Positions 1 to 9,664 are shown, numbered from the stretch's first letter. The stretch: 64,000 nt of DNA from DATCRE01 sp964235605 (GCA_964235605.1 CAXSCR010000004.1:1-64000); one strand, 5' to 3'. The notes: generated by a model from the letters alone, not told the origin. Translations and numbers: made by a program.

Positions 1-254
1 TACTTTGTAGCCGGAAAACTTAAATTCGATTACCCACAGTATTCCACATAGACCCGGTATTTTAAATCAAGAGACCAAAATTTACTCTCACCAGATGTCA
101 CACATCAGAAGGATATTAGCAGAATAATGGTCAAACGTCCTTGGCTTAATTATCTGCCGCATTTAGGTTGGTATGGAAATTTGTCCGGTTTAGGAATTGA
201 ACTATGGGAATTTTGGTATCTTGAGGCCCGTTCCTAATACACTAAAAAAACTTT
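1..254 (+). other. gene-poor left edge, possible degraded 3' end of an upstream gene
   Basis: No intact gene is visible. One plus frame is open from base 1 until a TAG at 49-51, then open again until TAA at 235-237. Its last 36 codons, from an ATG at 127, encode an aromatic-rich peptide with the segment PWLNYLPHLGWYG. This could be the tail of a gene broken by a nonsense change or frameshift, or chance. A weak promoter-like pair (TTG at 197-199 and TATCTTGA at 217-224, 17 bases apart) lies in the same stretch and could serve etfB. I cannot assign the peptide to a family. Confidence 0.25.
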
Positions 255-269
255 TTGAATCCAGTATCA

Positions 270-1004
270 ATGAAAATATTAGTTTGCATTACACACGTTC
301 CGGATACCACCTCACGGGTAAATTTCTTAGAGAATAACACAAAGTTTGATACGAATGGCGTTCAGTTTATAATTGGCCCGTACGATGATTACGCCTTGGC
401 AAGAGCAATAGAACTTAAGGAAAGTCTAAGCGCTACCGTCACTGTATTGAACGTTGGATTAGCTGATACCGAACCTACTATACGAAAAGCACTAGCCATA
501 GGAGCTGATGATGCCATACGCGTTAATGCGGATCCGATAGATTCTTATTTTGTGGCTGCTCAGATTGCTGAACAAGCAAAATCAGGTTATGATCTCATCT
601 TAATGGGTAGGGAGTCTATCGATTATAATAGTGGCGTAGTTCATAGCATCGTTGGTGAATTGTTGGGTATACCCTCAGTTTCACCCGTAATGAAATTAGA
701 CATAGAAGGAGGCAAAGCAAAACTTGCTCGCGAGATAGAAGGAGGTAAGGAATATGCTGAGGTAAGCCTTCCCTTTGTTGCAGGTTGTCAAGAACCAATT
801 GCCGAATGGAAGATTCCCAATATGAGGGGTATAATGTCGGCGCGTACAAAACCTTTAAAAGTAGTGGAACCTGTTGCGACTGATAGTGGCGTAAAACTTC
901 AAAAATTTGAGTTGCCACCACCTAAAGGTTCTGTTAAAATGATTTCAGCAGATAATGTGTCTGAACTTGTTAGCCTACTTAAAAATGAAGCAAAAGTTAT
1001 ATAA
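270..1004 (+). CDS. etfB: electron transfer flavoprotein beta subunit
   Basis: Small subunit of the soluble heterodimeric flavoprotein that takes electrons from acyl-CoA dehydrogenases and passes them to ETF:quinone oxidoreductase. The N-terminus MKILVCITHVPDT and the nucleotide-binding stretch DYNSGVVHSIVGELLG are typical, and about 244 residues matches the family. The frame extends upstream to a TTG at 255, but the ATG at 270 gives the standard N-terminus and is preferred. The alpha subunit follows after 15 bases, so the two are co-transcribed. The glutaryl-CoA dehydrogenase at 26.3-27.4 kb is a plausible electron donor. Confidence 0.95.
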   Translation: MKILVCITHVPDTTSRVNFLENNTKFDTNGVQFIIGPYDDYALARAIELKESLSATVTVLNVGLADTEPTIRKALAIGADDAIRVNADPIDSYFVAAQIAEQAKSGYDLILMGRESIDYNSGVVHSIVGELLGIPSVSPVMKLDIEGGKAKLAREIEGGKEYAEVSLPFVAGCQEPIAEWKIPNMRGIMSARTKPLKVVEPVATDSGVKLQKFELPPPKGSVKMISADNVSELVSLLKNEAKVI

Positions 1005-1019
1005 TCTTATTCAATAGAC

Positions 1020-1973
1020 ATGACAATATTAGTATTTGTAGAGAGCGCAGAAGGTAAGATTAAAAAAACTTCACTTGAAGCAGTTTCCTATGCGCATCAA
1101 ATGGGTGGTTCTATAACAGCGATTGCACTCGGTACGGTAGAGAATGCTGAACTAGAAAATCTAGGAAAATATGGTGCACTGAAGGTTCTTCACGCAACCG
1201 ATCAAAAATTAGATCAGGGAATAATACAAGCTTATTCCGCTGTACTAACTAAAGCAATGGAAGATGAAAAAGCAGACATTCTTGTATTGGCTGGATCTTC
1301 AATAGGAACGCCGATAGCTGCCCGCGTAGCAACTAAAATTAAGGCGAGCCTTGCAACTAACGTTGTTAGCACACCTGATATAAGCTCAGGCTTTACAATT
1401 AAAAGAAGCATTTATACAGGAAAGGCATTTTCTTACGTGGAGCTAAAAAATCAAAAGAAGGTAATTGCAATTCGTAAAAATGCGGCGCCTTTAACAGAAG
1501 TTGGAAAGGCCATTGCCATCACTCCATATACTGTTTCATTGTCAGAGAAAGACTTTGCCGTAAAGATTATTAGTACCGAAAAAGCTACAGGGGAGGTGCT
1601 CCTTCCGGAAGCTAATATTGTAGTATCTGGCGGAAGGGGAATGAAGGGACCCGAACATTGGACCGTAATTGAAGACCTTGCTAAGACGCTCCATGCGGCA
1701 ACTGGATGTAGCAAACCGGTATCTGATATGGGTTGGAGGCCACATCATGAACATGTCGGACAAACCGGTGTAAAGGTTGCGCCACAACTATATATAGCGG
1801 TTGGAATTTCTGGAGCAATACAGCATTTAGCAGGGGTAAACTCTTCAAAATGTATAGTAGTTATAAATAAAGATGCAGATGCACCATTTTTTAAGTCGGC
1901 AGATTATGGAATTGTAGGCGATGCCTTTGACATCGTTCCAAAATTGACGGCCGCTATCAAAGCATCTAAATAA
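1020..1973 (+). CDS. etfA: electron transfer flavoprotein alpha subunit
   Basis: FAD-carrying large subunit of ETF, 317 residues. The N-terminal half is the adenine-nucleotide alpha-hydrolase-like fold. The C-terminal FAD domain shows SGGRGMKGPEHW near residue 200, the HVGQTGVKV segment and GISGAIQHLAG, all diagnostic. The position usually holding an Arg (ASR) reads CSKPVSD here; I believe this is common in Bacteroidota but did not verify it. Start ATG at 1020. It is the second gene of the etfBA operon. No clear hairpin terminator follows, only a weak 6-bp stem (AAATAG/CTATTT) around 1985-2004. Confidence 0.95.
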   Translation: MTILVFVESAEGKIKKTSLEAVSYAHQMGGSITAIALGTVENAELENLGKYGALKVLHATDQKLDQGIIQAYSAVLTKAMEDEKADILVLAGSSIGTPIAARVATKIKASLATNVVSTPDISSGFTIKRSIYTGKAFSYVELKNQKKVIAIRKNAAPLTEVGKAIAITPYTVSLSEKDFAVKIISTEKATGEVLLPEANIVVSGGRGMKGPEHWTVIEDLAKTLHAATGCSKPVSDMGWRPHHEHVGQTGVKVAPQLYIAVGISGAIQHLAGVNSSKCIVVINKDADAPFFKSADYGIVGDAFDIVPKLTAAIKASK

Positions 1974-2052
1974 TTGCCTGGACTAAAATAGTTAATGCGC
2001 TATTTATTATAAGATAAATTAATAATATTGGGCCTAGAAAGAATTGTAAGGA

Positions 2053-2652
2053 GTGAAAAAAATAAAATTAGAAATATTAGGTCTTTCATCTAGTCAATCG
2101 CAAACTGGTTCGTTTGCGTTGGTATTGGGTGAAACTGAGGGTAATCGGAGACTACCTATTATTATTGGCATGTTTGAAGCTCAAGCTATTGCTATAGAGA
2201 TTGAGAAAATCATCCCCAATAGACCAATGACACATGATTTATTCAAATCGTTTGCTAACAATTTTCACTTTACTGTAGAGGAGATCATAATCTCGGATTT
2301 GAAAGAAGGTGTATTCTTTGCAAAGATTCTCTGTTCAGATGGATTGAAAAAAACGGAGATTGATGCCAGGCCTTCTGATGCCATTGCCATCGGATTGCGT
2401 TTTGATTCACCCATTTTTACGTATGAGAGTATTCTTGCAGAGGCAGGTATTGTCTTAACAGATGAAATTGAGGAAGAAAAACCAGAACCGAAAACGGAGA
2501 CAAAGACAAAAGTGAAAAAAGAGACTACAAAGAAAGACGACTTCAAAAATTATTCTGTAGATAAACTTAATGAGCTACTCAAAGATGCTATCGATAAAGA
2601 AGATTATGAACGTGCAGCGAAAATTAGAGACGAACTAAGCAAACGGAATTAA
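2053..2652 (+). CDS. bifunctional nuclease family protein (DUF151) with C-terminal UVR motif
   Basis: The first ~135 residues match the bifunctional nuclease domain (BFN/DUF151), with the hallmarks GSFALVLGE, RRLPIIIGMFEAQAIA and DARPSDAIAIGLRF. A charged Lys/Glu/Thr linker (about 137-163) leads into a UVR-like helical hairpin, LLKDAIDKEDYERAAKIRDEL (broken here only for naming), as in UvrB/UvrC. BFN proteins are reported to cleave RNA and DNA; the UVR motif implies protein-protein or nucleic-acid contact. The start is a GTG at 2053. An AAGGA directly abuts it, too close for an ideal ribosome binding site, but there is no better start. Confidence 0.85.
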   Translation: MKKIKLEILGLSSSQSQTGSFALVLGETEGNRRLPIIIGMFEAQAIAIEIEKIIPNRPMTHDLFKSFANNFHFTVEEIIISDLKEGVFFAKILCSDGLKKTEIDARPSDAIAIGLRFDSPIFTYESILAEAGIVLTDEIEEEKPEPKTETKTKVKKETTKKDDFKNYSVDKLNELLKDAIDKEDYERAAKIRDELSKRN

Positions 2653-2765
2653 TTACTTTAAATAATTGATTTGGGAAAAGCTACGTGAAGTTTTATTTAT
2701 AACTATTAGTGTAGTTGCCCTTCTGGCTATATAGCATCATAACTACTGATATATATTGAGCACGT

Positions 2766-3452
2766 ATGCTTTCACCTGCTGAACAAAAGCTAATCACCCA
2801 TTTTTCTCAATACATTTCAGATCACAAAAAGGAAGGGGTAGAAAAGATCCTTAGTCAACGTACCCGTCATGTAAGCGTTGTATTAGAAGACATATTCCAA
2901 TCACAAAATGCGAGTGCCGTTGTTCGTACCTGCGAATGCATGGGACTACAAGATGTGCATATCGTAGAAAATATCAGCAAGTATCACTTAAATACAAGGG
3001 TGTTGAAAGGGGCTGATAAATGGATGGACATGGTAAGACATCGTGAAAAGAACATTAATAATACAGAAACTTGCTTCAAAGCCTTGCGGGAAAAAGGGTA
3101 TAAGATTCTAGTTACCGATCCTTCTGCTGATGGGTCTTCAATTCATGACATTGACGTTGAAAATAATAAGGTAGCGCTTGTTTTTGGAAACGAGCTAAGA
3201 GGAACCTCACAGTATGCTATTGAGCATGGTGATCAAAAAATAAAGATTCCAATGTACGGGTTCACCGAGAGTTTAAATATATCTGTGAGTGTAGCTATTT
3301 GCTTAAACGTTATAATCAATCGATTGCGAGCTTCAGGAAGCAAATTTGGATTAAGTGATGAAGAGAAAGAAGATATTAAATTAGTCTGGTATCGCAAAAT
3401 TGTAAAACGATCAGATATAATTGAACGCGAGTTTTTGCGAACTATTGAGTAG
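2766..3452 (+). CDS. trmH: TrmH-family (SpoU) RNA 2'-O-methyltransferase
   Basis: SPOUT-class methyltransferase of 228 residues. The three SpoU motifs are present: the N-terminal Asn/Arg segment (QNASAVVRTCECMG, residues ~49-62), VALVFGNELRGTS, and IPMYGFTESLNISVSVAI near residue 165, which forms the trefoil-knot SAM site. Closest known role is tRNA Gm18 2'-O-methylation (TrmH), judged from length and the short N-terminal extension. rRNA targets cannot be excluded. Start ATG at 2766. The next gene's frame reaches back into this one, but its likely start is 25 bases downstream. Confidence 0.85.
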   Translation: MLSPAEQKLITHFSQYISDHKKEGVEKILSQRTRHVSVVLEDIFQSQNASAVVRTCECMGLQDVHIVENISKYHLNTRVLKGADKWMDMVRHREKNINNTETCFKALREKGYKILVTDPSADGSSIHDIDVENNKVALVFGNELRGTSQYAIEHGDQKIKIPMYGFTESLNISVSVAICLNVIINRLRASGSKFGLSDEEKEDIKLVWYRKIVKRSDIIEREFLRTIE

Positions 3453-3477
3453 CTTTGGTAAGCTTACAAAATTGTCT

Positions 3478-4122
3478 ATGCGTTGGTTCAAGCGAGCAGT
3501 TATTGGTTTTTTCGTTCTGTTTTTCACCTTACTCATTGGATGCAATGTATGGGTTGTAAAGAGCACAGAAGATAACGTCTATTTTGACTTAGCTAAGCTT
3601 CCTAATCATCGGATTGCTTTGGTTCTTGGTACAAGTCATCGCACAATGAGCGGAATGGCCAATCCATTTTTTGAGAATAGAATCGAAATGGCCGCTAAAC
3701 TTTATGAGTTAGGGAAGATCGATCATTTTATTTTAAGTGGCGACAATCGAACAAGATATTATAATGAGCCAATTGAAATGCGTAAGGCACTTATTAAGAA
3801 GGGTGTACCTCCCACAGCCATAACACTTGATTTTGCTGGATTACGAACACTTGACTCTGTGGTTCGTAGCAAAGAGGTATTTGGTCAAGATAAGATCACA
3901 ATCATCACACAACCTTTTCATAGTTACCGTGCCCTATTTATAAGCCACTATTATAAGATCGATGCTATTGCCATGGTGGCCGGAGAACCCGATTATGACT
4001 ACTCCATAAAAGTGCGCATCAGAGAATATTTTGCGCGAACAAAAGCAATTCTCGATTTATACATTTTTAAAACTCCTCCACGATTTTTAGGACAAAAGGA
4101 GGAGCTGAAATCCACTTTTTAG
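3478..4122 (+). CDS. SanA/YdcF-like membrane protein (DUF218)
   Basis: Single-pass inner-membrane protein. A hydrophobic helix follows a short basic N-terminus (residues ~7-25). The periplasmic DUF218 domain shows IALVLGTSHRTMSG, FENRIEMAAKLYELGKI, ILSGDN, and TITQPFHSYRALFI-type segments characteristic of SanA, which E. coli needs for envelope barrier function (vancomycin exclusion at high temperature). The frame opens at a TTG at 3421 inside the preceding gene; ATG 3478 gives a proper membrane-anchored N-terminus. The enzymatic activity of the family is unproven. Confidence 0.8.
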   Translation: MRWFKRAVIGFFVLFFTLLIGCNVWVVKSTEDNVYFDLAKLPNHRIALVLGTSHRTMSGMANPFFENRIEMAAKLYELGKIDHFILSGDNRTRYYNEPIEMRKALIKKGVPPTAITLDFAGLRTLDSVVRSKEVFGQDKITIITQPFHSYRALFISHYYKIDAIAMVAGEPDYDYSIKVRIREYFARTKAILDLYIFKTPPRFLGQKEELKSTF

Positions 4123-4237
4123 ATATGGAAGAGGATTTTTTGCATCATCTTTATTAAAAACACTTTGAAATATACCGTTGAAGCAACTAAGTTGTATGAG
4201 CATCAGTTTAATATTAATTTTGTAATAAATCTGAATT

Positions 4238-6745
4238 GTGATAAAAACATTTTTTAAACAAGTATCTATTCTCCTGGTTCTAATTTTTTCTGCACAGTTA
4301 ATAGCTGCACAAGAGACCGTTGTAAAAGGAAAAATTACAGATGCAAATACCGGTGACCCCATTCCTTTTGTTAATGTTATATATAAGGGAACATCTATTG
4401 GATCGACAACTGATTTCGATGGTAACTATTTAATTAAGTCGACCACCCGGGGTGATACACTAATAGCTTCCTACATAGGTTATAAAGTGAAGCAGAAATT
4501 CGTTCCTAAAGGCGAAATGAATGTTGTCAATTTCCAATTAGAAGAAGATGTAACAAACCTATCAGAGGTAGTTCTTAAAGCCGGCGAGAATCCTGCATTT
4601 GCCATTCTTCGTAAGGTAGTCCGAAATAAAAATAAGAATGATAAAAGAAATTTAACTGCTTACGAGTACGACACGTATACAAAAACCGAAATTGATATTG
4701 ATAACATGACTGATAAATTCCGTCAAAGAAAGGTTGTCAAAAAAATAACGCAGGTTTTAGATAGTGTGGAAAGAATTGCGGGTGAAGACGGTAAACCAAT
4801 TTTACCACTCTTTATTTCCGAAAGTGTTTCAAAATTCTACTATAGAGATAAGCCACAATTATCGACAGAAAATATTCTTAACTCTAAGATTACTGGTTTG
4901 GGGGTTGAAGATGGAACCTTCATTACGCAGTTAGTTGGTACCTCTTTTCAAGACTATAACTTCTACCAAAACTGGCTTAGCGCAGTAGGTAAAGAATTCG
5001 TTTCTCCTATAGCTGACGGATGGAGGCTGTACTATGAATATGACCTCACTGATAGTTTATATGTGGATGGTGAATTCTGCTATAGGCTTGATTATTTTCC
5101 TAAGAGCGCGCAAGAGTTGGCGTTTTCAGGAACCATCTGGATTACTAAAGCAGATTATGCCTTAAAGCAAATTGATGCCACTGTGGGCAAGCAAGCTAAC
5201 CTTAACTTTGTAGAAAAAATCAGAATCCAACAAGAGCTTATTAAAACAGAAGTTGGTGCGTGGATGCCTATCAAGAATCGTGTATTGATTAATGTTAGTG
5301 AAGTAACAAAATTCTCAGCGGGTATGTTGGCTAAATTTTATACATCCAACAAAAATATTGTCGTAAACAAACCTTACAAGAACTCCTTCTATGAGCGGCC
5401 AATTGTTATGGCAGAAGATGCACGCATACACGAAGAAGAAGATTACTGGGATTCTCTAAGACATGAACCACTCAGCTCTACCGAGAAGAATGTTTATAAG
5501 ATGATTGACACGTTACAAAATATTCCAGTTGTAAGAACCTATACAGACATTGTTAAGATTGCGCTTAATGGATATTATGATGTGGGCAAGATCGAGATCG
5601 GTCCTTATCTCGGTTTTGTTGCGTGGAACAATATTGAAGGATTTCGTCTGCAAGCCGGTTTTAAAACAACATTAAAGTTTAGTCCAACTTGGGTTCTTGG
5701 AGGTCAGTTAGCATATGGCTTTAAGGATGAAAAAATTAAATACATGGGCTCGTTGACTAATATTTTATCTAGAAAACGGTGGACTACATTATCATTTCGT
5801 GTCAGGAGCGATGTTGCAAAACTTGGCGTAGATGAAGAAAGCCTTGCCGATAATCCAGTCTTTCTAGTTGCTACGCGATGGGGTACTTTTAGAAGAGGAT
5901 ATTATTTTGATGAACAGCGCGTAGCTTTTCAACGTGAACTTTTCAAAGGTTTCACCCAAAAAATATCCTTAAAGCATTGGACCTTTGATCCTACCCATAA
6001 CTTTGGATATCTAGCAGACCTTAATGATACTACTTCAGTTCGAACCAGTTTCCAATCTACTGAGTTCACCCTAGAATCAAGATTTGCAAAAGATGAACTC
6101 TTCCTGCAAGATGACAATGATCGGTATAGCTTAGGGCCAGAAAAGTGGCCAATAATTACAGTGAAATATACACATGGTATTAAGGGAGCATTTGGGAGTG
6201 ATTTTGAATTCGATAAGTTACGCCTAAGCATTTTAAAACGAATTAAAACAGGTCCTTTAGGTATTGCTTATCTAAATGTATCTGGTGATTATGTTTTTAA
6301 CACCTTACCTTATCCGTTATTATCTCTTCATTTAGGAAATCAATCACCCGTGTACTCCAGTGCAACTTATAATCTTATGAATTTTGGCGAATTTGTGAGC
6401 GATCATTATGTATCGGTACAGTATCGCCAATACCTAGAAGGATTTTTATTGAACCGTATTCCATTGATTAAAAAACTTAACTGGCGTCTTTTAGGCACTG
6501 CTAATATTATTTCTGGGGGCATGCGTGAATCGAATAAAGCGTTGATGAACAATTATCCAGGTAAAGCTCAAGATACCATACAAGCAGGCTATTTCTCAGG
6601 GGGTAAACCCTATGTTGAATTAGGTTATGGGGTGGAGAATATTTTTAGATTTCTTAGGGTAGATTTCGTGCATCGGATTACCTATTTGGATAATCTAAAC
6701 GCTAGAAAATTTGGTATCTTATTTTCAGCACAATTCCAGCTTTAA
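4238..6745 (+). CDS. DUF5686 outer-membrane protein with carboxypeptidase-regulatory-like N-terminus
   Basis: 835 residues with a signal peptide ending at about residue 24 (LIAAQ). A CarboxypepD_reg-like beta-sandwich follows (residues ~26-105: VKGKITDANTGDPIPFVNV, STTDFDGNYLI), as found at the N-termini of TonB-dependent receptors. The rest matches the Bacteroidota DUF5686 family, a large predicted beta-barrel with alternating aromatic strands and a C-terminal FSAQFQL ending on an outer-membrane type residue. No TonB plug is seen, so it is not a SusC protein. The start is a GTG at 4238; no in-frame ATG precedes the signal peptide. Function unknown. Confidence 0.8.
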   Translation: MIKTFFKQVSILLVLIFSAQLIAAQETVVKGKITDANTGDPIPFVNVIYKGTSIGSTTDFDGNYLIKSTTRGDTLIASYIGYKVKQKFVPKGEMNVVNFQLEEDVTNLSEVVLKAGENPAFAILRKVVRNKNKNDKRNLTAYEYDTYTKTEIDIDNMTDKFRQRKVVKKITQVLDSVERIAGEDGKPILPLFISESVSKFYYRDKPQLSTENILNSKITGLGVEDGTFITQLVGTSFQDYNFYQNWLSAVGKEFVSPIADGWRLYYEYDLTDSLYVDGEFCYRLDYFPKSAQELAFSGTIWITKADYALKQIDATVGKQANLNFVEKIRIQQELIKTEVGAWMPIKNRVLINVSEVTKFSAGMLAKFYTSNKNIVVNKPYKNSFYERPIVMAEDARIHEEEDYWDSLRHEPLSSTEKNVYKMIDTLQNIPVVRTYTDIVKIALNGYYDVGKIEIGPYLGFVAWNNIEGFRLQAGFKTTLKFSPTWVLGGQLAYGFKDEKIKYMGSLTNILSRKRWTTLSFRVRSDVAKLGVDEESLADNPVFLVATRWGTFRRGYYFDEQRVAFQRELFKGFTQKISLKHWTFDPTHNFGYLADLNDTTSVRTSFQSTEFTLESRFAKDELFLQDDNDRYSLGPEKWPIITVKYTHGIKGAFGSDFEFDKLRLSILKRIKTGPLGIAYLNVSGDYVFNTLPYPLLSLHLGNQSPVYSSATYNLMNFGEFVSDHYVSVQYRQYLEGFLLNRIPLIKKLNWRLLGTANIISGGMRESNKALMNNYPGKAQDTIQAGYFSGGKPYVELGYGVENIFRFLRVDFVHRITYLDNLNARKFGILFSAQFQL

Positions 6746-6828
6746 ACAAGCGAGACTTCTTTTCTTTAACTTGAAATGTATCAATACGGATGGAAAATAC
6801 CATATTTGCATCCTGAAATTTTCCACGC

Positions 6829-8769
6829 ATGAGTTCAATTAAAATTACATTGCCCGACGGATCAGGGAGAGACTACCCACAAGGTATAAGTGGATTCGGG
6901 ATAGCCCAAAGCATTAGTGAAGGCCTCGCTCGTGTCTCTTTGGCTATTGAAGTTGATGGGGAAGTATGGGACCTTGCCCGCCCTATTAATAACGACGCGT
7001 CAATTAAGATTTTAACATGGAATGACAAGGCTGGTAAAACAACCTTTTGGCATTCATCAGCCCATGTTTTAGCTGAGGCATTAGAATCCCTACATCCCAA
7101 TGTAAAATTCGGCATAGGACCAGCCATTGAAAATGGTTTTTATTACGATGTTGATTTAGGCGATAAACCTTTTGGAGAAGAAGATCTTGCTGCGTTAGAG
7201 AACAAGATCAAAGAGATGGCGAAAAAAGAAAGTACTTTTTCCCGTAAGGATGTTAGTAAAGCTGAAGCGCTAGAATATTTTACAAAAAAAGGAGATAATT
7301 ATAAACTTGATTTGATCAAAGATCTTCAGGATGGAAGTATCACTTTCTATCAACAAGGAGGCTTCACAGATCTTTGCAAAGGTCCACACATACCGCATAC
7401 TGGTTTTATAAAAGCCGTAAAGCTTTTAAATGTAGCTGGCGCCTACTGGCGTGGAAACGAGAATAATAAAATGCTCACACGCATTTATGGTATTACCTTC
7501 CCTAAGCAAAAAGAACTGGAAGAGTACCTTCATATGCTGGAGGAAGCCAAAAAACGTGATCATCGTAAACTGGGTAAGGAGCTGGAGTTATTTGCGTTCT
7601 CTGAAAAGGTAGGCATGGGCCTACCGCTATGGCTCCCAAAAGGAACCATTCTTCGCGAACGATTAGAACAGTTTTTAAGAAGAGCACAAGTAAAGGCAGG
7701 TTACGAGCCAGTTATTACCCCGCACATAGGTAGTAAGTCTCTTTATGTTACTTCGGGCCATTATGAAAAGTATGGAAAGGATTCTTTTCAGCCCATTCAT
7801 ACACCAGATGAGAGCGAAGAGTTTTTTCTTAAACCGATGAACTGTCCTCACCATTGTGAGATTTATAAAACAAAACCAAGATCTTATAGGGATCTTCCCA
7901 TCAGGCTCGCTGAGTTCGGAACCGTTTATCGCTATGAGCAAAGTGGCGAGCTCCACGGGCTAACTAGAGTAAGAGGATTCACGCAAGATGATGCGCATAT
8001 CTTTTGCAGACCCGATCAAGTAAAAAATGAATTCATTAAGGTAATTGATTTGGTACTTTATGTATTTAAGTCATTGGGTTTTGAAAATTTTACGGCTCAG
8101 GTTTCCTTGCGCGATCCTGAAAACAAACAAAAATACATAGGTGAAGATCATCTGTGGGAACGCGCCGAGCGTGAAATTCAGGAAGCTGCCGATGAACGCG
8201 GGTTAAAGACGGTAGCTGTGAAAGGTGAGGCCGCTTTCTATGGCCCTAAACTTGATTTTATGGTTCGAGATGCGCTGAACAGAAGCTGGCAATTGGGTAC
8301 TATACAAGTAGATTACCAATTACCAAAACGTTTTGAGCTTGAGTATGTGGGGTCAGACAATCAAAAACACACCCCGGTAATGATTCACCGCGCGCCATTC
8401 GGTTCATTAGAGCGATTCGTTGCCGTGTTAATTGAACATTGTGCAGGTAATTTTCCGCTGTGGCTTTCACCTGATCAAATTGCCATATTACCTATTTCTG
8501 AACGTTTTAATGAATATGCTCAAATTGTGTATGATAAATTAAAGGCGCAGGATATTAGGGGCATATTCGATGATCGTGATGAAAAGATTGGACGTAAGAT
8601 CAGGGATGCGGAAACAAAGAAAATACCCTATATGCTGATTGTTGGAGAGCGTGAAGCTAGTGATGGAATGGTTTCTATTCGCCGTCATGGTCAAGGCGAC
8701 CAAGGAAGTGTTCCACTAGAGATTTTTATAGAAAATTTTAAAAGGGAGTGCGCAGTTCCTGTGGAATAA
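6829..8769 (+). CDS. thrS: threonyl-tRNA synthetase
   Basis: Class II aminoacyl-tRNA synthetase, 646 residues as expected. Domains in order: TGS (1-60), editing/SAD domain with HSSAHVLAEAL (~75-85) and a downstream Cys-Lys-Gly-Pro-His segment, the catalytic core with zinc ligand region MNCPHHCEIY (~340), motif 2 RLAEFGTVYRYE, motif 3 in HRAPFGSLERF (~525), and the anticodon-binding domain (~550-640). It heads a translation cluster with infC, rpmI and rplT, an arrangement seen in many bacteria. A near-consensus -7 element (CATATTTG) occurs just upstream, about 6800. No T-box is visible. Confidence 0.97.
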   Translation: MSSIKITLPDGSGRDYPQGISGFGIAQSISEGLARVSLAIEVDGEVWDLARPINNDASIKILTWNDKAGKTTFWHSSAHVLAEALESLHPNVKFGIGPAIENGFYYDVDLGDKPFGEEDLAALENKIKEMAKKESTFSRKDVSKAEALEYFTKKGDNYKLDLIKDLQDGSITFYQQGGFTDLCKGPHIPHTGFIKAVKLLNVAGAYWRGNENNKMLTRIYGITFPKQKELEEYLHMLEEAKKRDHRKLGKELELFAFSEKVGMGLPLWLPKGTILRERLEQFLRRAQVKAGYEPVITPHIGSKSLYVTSGHYEKYGKDSFQPIHTPDESEEFFLKPMNCPHHCEIYKTKPRSYRDLPIRLAEFGTVYRYEQSGELHGLTRVRGFTQDDAHIFCRPDQVKNEFIKVIDLVLYVFKSLGFENFTAQVSLRDPENKQKYIGEDHLWERAEREIQEAADERGLKTVAVKGEAAFYGPKLDFMVRDALNRSWQLGTIQVDYQLPKRFELEYVGSDNQKHTPVMIHRAPFGSLERFVAVLIEHCAGNFPLWLSPDQIAILPISERFNEYAQIVYDKLKAQDIRGIFDDRDEKIGRKIRDAETKKIPYMLIVGEREASDGMVSIRRHGQGDQGSVPLEIFIENFKRECAVPVE

Positions 8770-8873
8770 GCAGAATTCCCTTTAATTAAAGTTTATAAAG
8801 CAAATCAATTTTGAAAAATTAAAAATATGGCGATATTTGCAGCCTATTTTTGTGAAATTTAAATACAACGAGT

Positions 8874-9449
8874 ATCAATAACAGCAACAGCAGACCTAGT
8901 TTTAACAGACCCTTTCGTAGGGGTCCTCAACGCCCTGAAGAGCCTTATAAAGTCAATGAAAGGATAACAGCTCAAAAGGTTAGGGTTGTGGGTGAAAATG
9001 TAACGGTGGATGTATATCCAATCCAACAGGCTATTAAGTTAGCTCAAGATCAAGGTCTTGATTTGGTTGAAATATCACCAAATGCTGATCCTCCGGTTTG
9101 TAAAATTGTTGATTACTCAAAGTTTAAGTACGAGCAAAAGAAAAAACAAAAGGAGATTAAGGCCAAAGCAATAAAGGTTGTTATTAAGGAAATACGATTT
9201 GGCCCTAACACAGATGAGCATGATTTCGATTTTAAACTAAAACATGCTGAAACGTTCTTAAAAGAAGGAGCTAAGGTAAAGGCGACGGTGTTTTTTCCAG
9301 GGCGAACCATTATTTACAAAGAAAGAGGAGAAATCTTATTGTTGAAGTTTGCTCAAGGTTTAGAAGAATTTGGTAAGGTAGAGCAATTACCTAAGTTAGA
9401 AGGGAAACGCATGAGTTTGATGCTCATGGCAAAAGCAGCTAAAAAGTAA
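8874..9449 (+). CDS. infC: translation initiation factor IF-3, likely starting at an ATC codon
   Basis: IF-3 binds the 30S subunit and proofreads start-codon choice. The first canonical start in frame is GTG 8988, which would delete the conserved N-terminal segment YKVNERITAQKVRVV that is encoded upstream in the same frame. Open codons run back to a TGA at 8853-8855, and the only ATN codon before the conserved block at a sensible place is ATC at 8874. That gives 191 residues, a normal length, with an Asn/Arg-rich tip. Non-AUG (AUU, AUC) starts are the known basis of infC autoregulation. The C-terminal domain (EIRFGPNTDEHDFDFKLKHA) is intact. Confidence 0.93.
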   Translation: MNNSNSRPSFNRPFRRGPQRPEEPYKVNERITAQKVRVVGENVTVDVYPIQQAIKLAQDQGLDLVEISPNADPPVCKIVDYSKFKYEQKKKQKEIKAKAIKVVIKEIRFGPNTDEHDFDFKLKHAETFLKEGAKVKATVFFPGRTIIYKERGEILLLKFAQGLEEFGKVEQLPKLEGKRMSLMLMAKAAKK

Positions 9450-9469
9450 ATTCGTTTAATTTAAATACA

Positions 9470-9664
9470 ATGCCTAAGTTAAAAACAAAATCAGGAGCTA
9501 AGAAACGATTTAAGATCACTGGCACTGGTAAGATTAAGTTTAAGCACGCTTTTAAAAATCATATCTTGACCAAAAAAGAAACCAAACAAAAGAGAAGACT
9601 TAGCAATATGTCTTTGGTTCATAAGGCAGATATGAATAATGTAAAAGCCATGCTTGTTCTTTAG
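9470..9664 (+). CDS. rpmI: 50S ribosomal protein L35
   Basis: 64 residues, highly basic, with the canonical N-terminus MPKLKTKSGAKKRFK and TGTGKIKFKHAFKNHILT. It sits 20 bases after infC and before rplT in the universal infC-rpmI-rplT order, so it is surely co-transcribed. The standard length and start codon make it an unambiguous call. Confidence 0.97.
   Translation: MPKLKTKSGAKKRFKITGTGKIKFKHAFKNHILTKKETKQKRRLSNMSLVHKADMNNVKAMLVL

Noticed and set aside
1974..2052. Possible terminator after etfA
   Set aside because: Stem of only six AT-rich pairs without a T tract.
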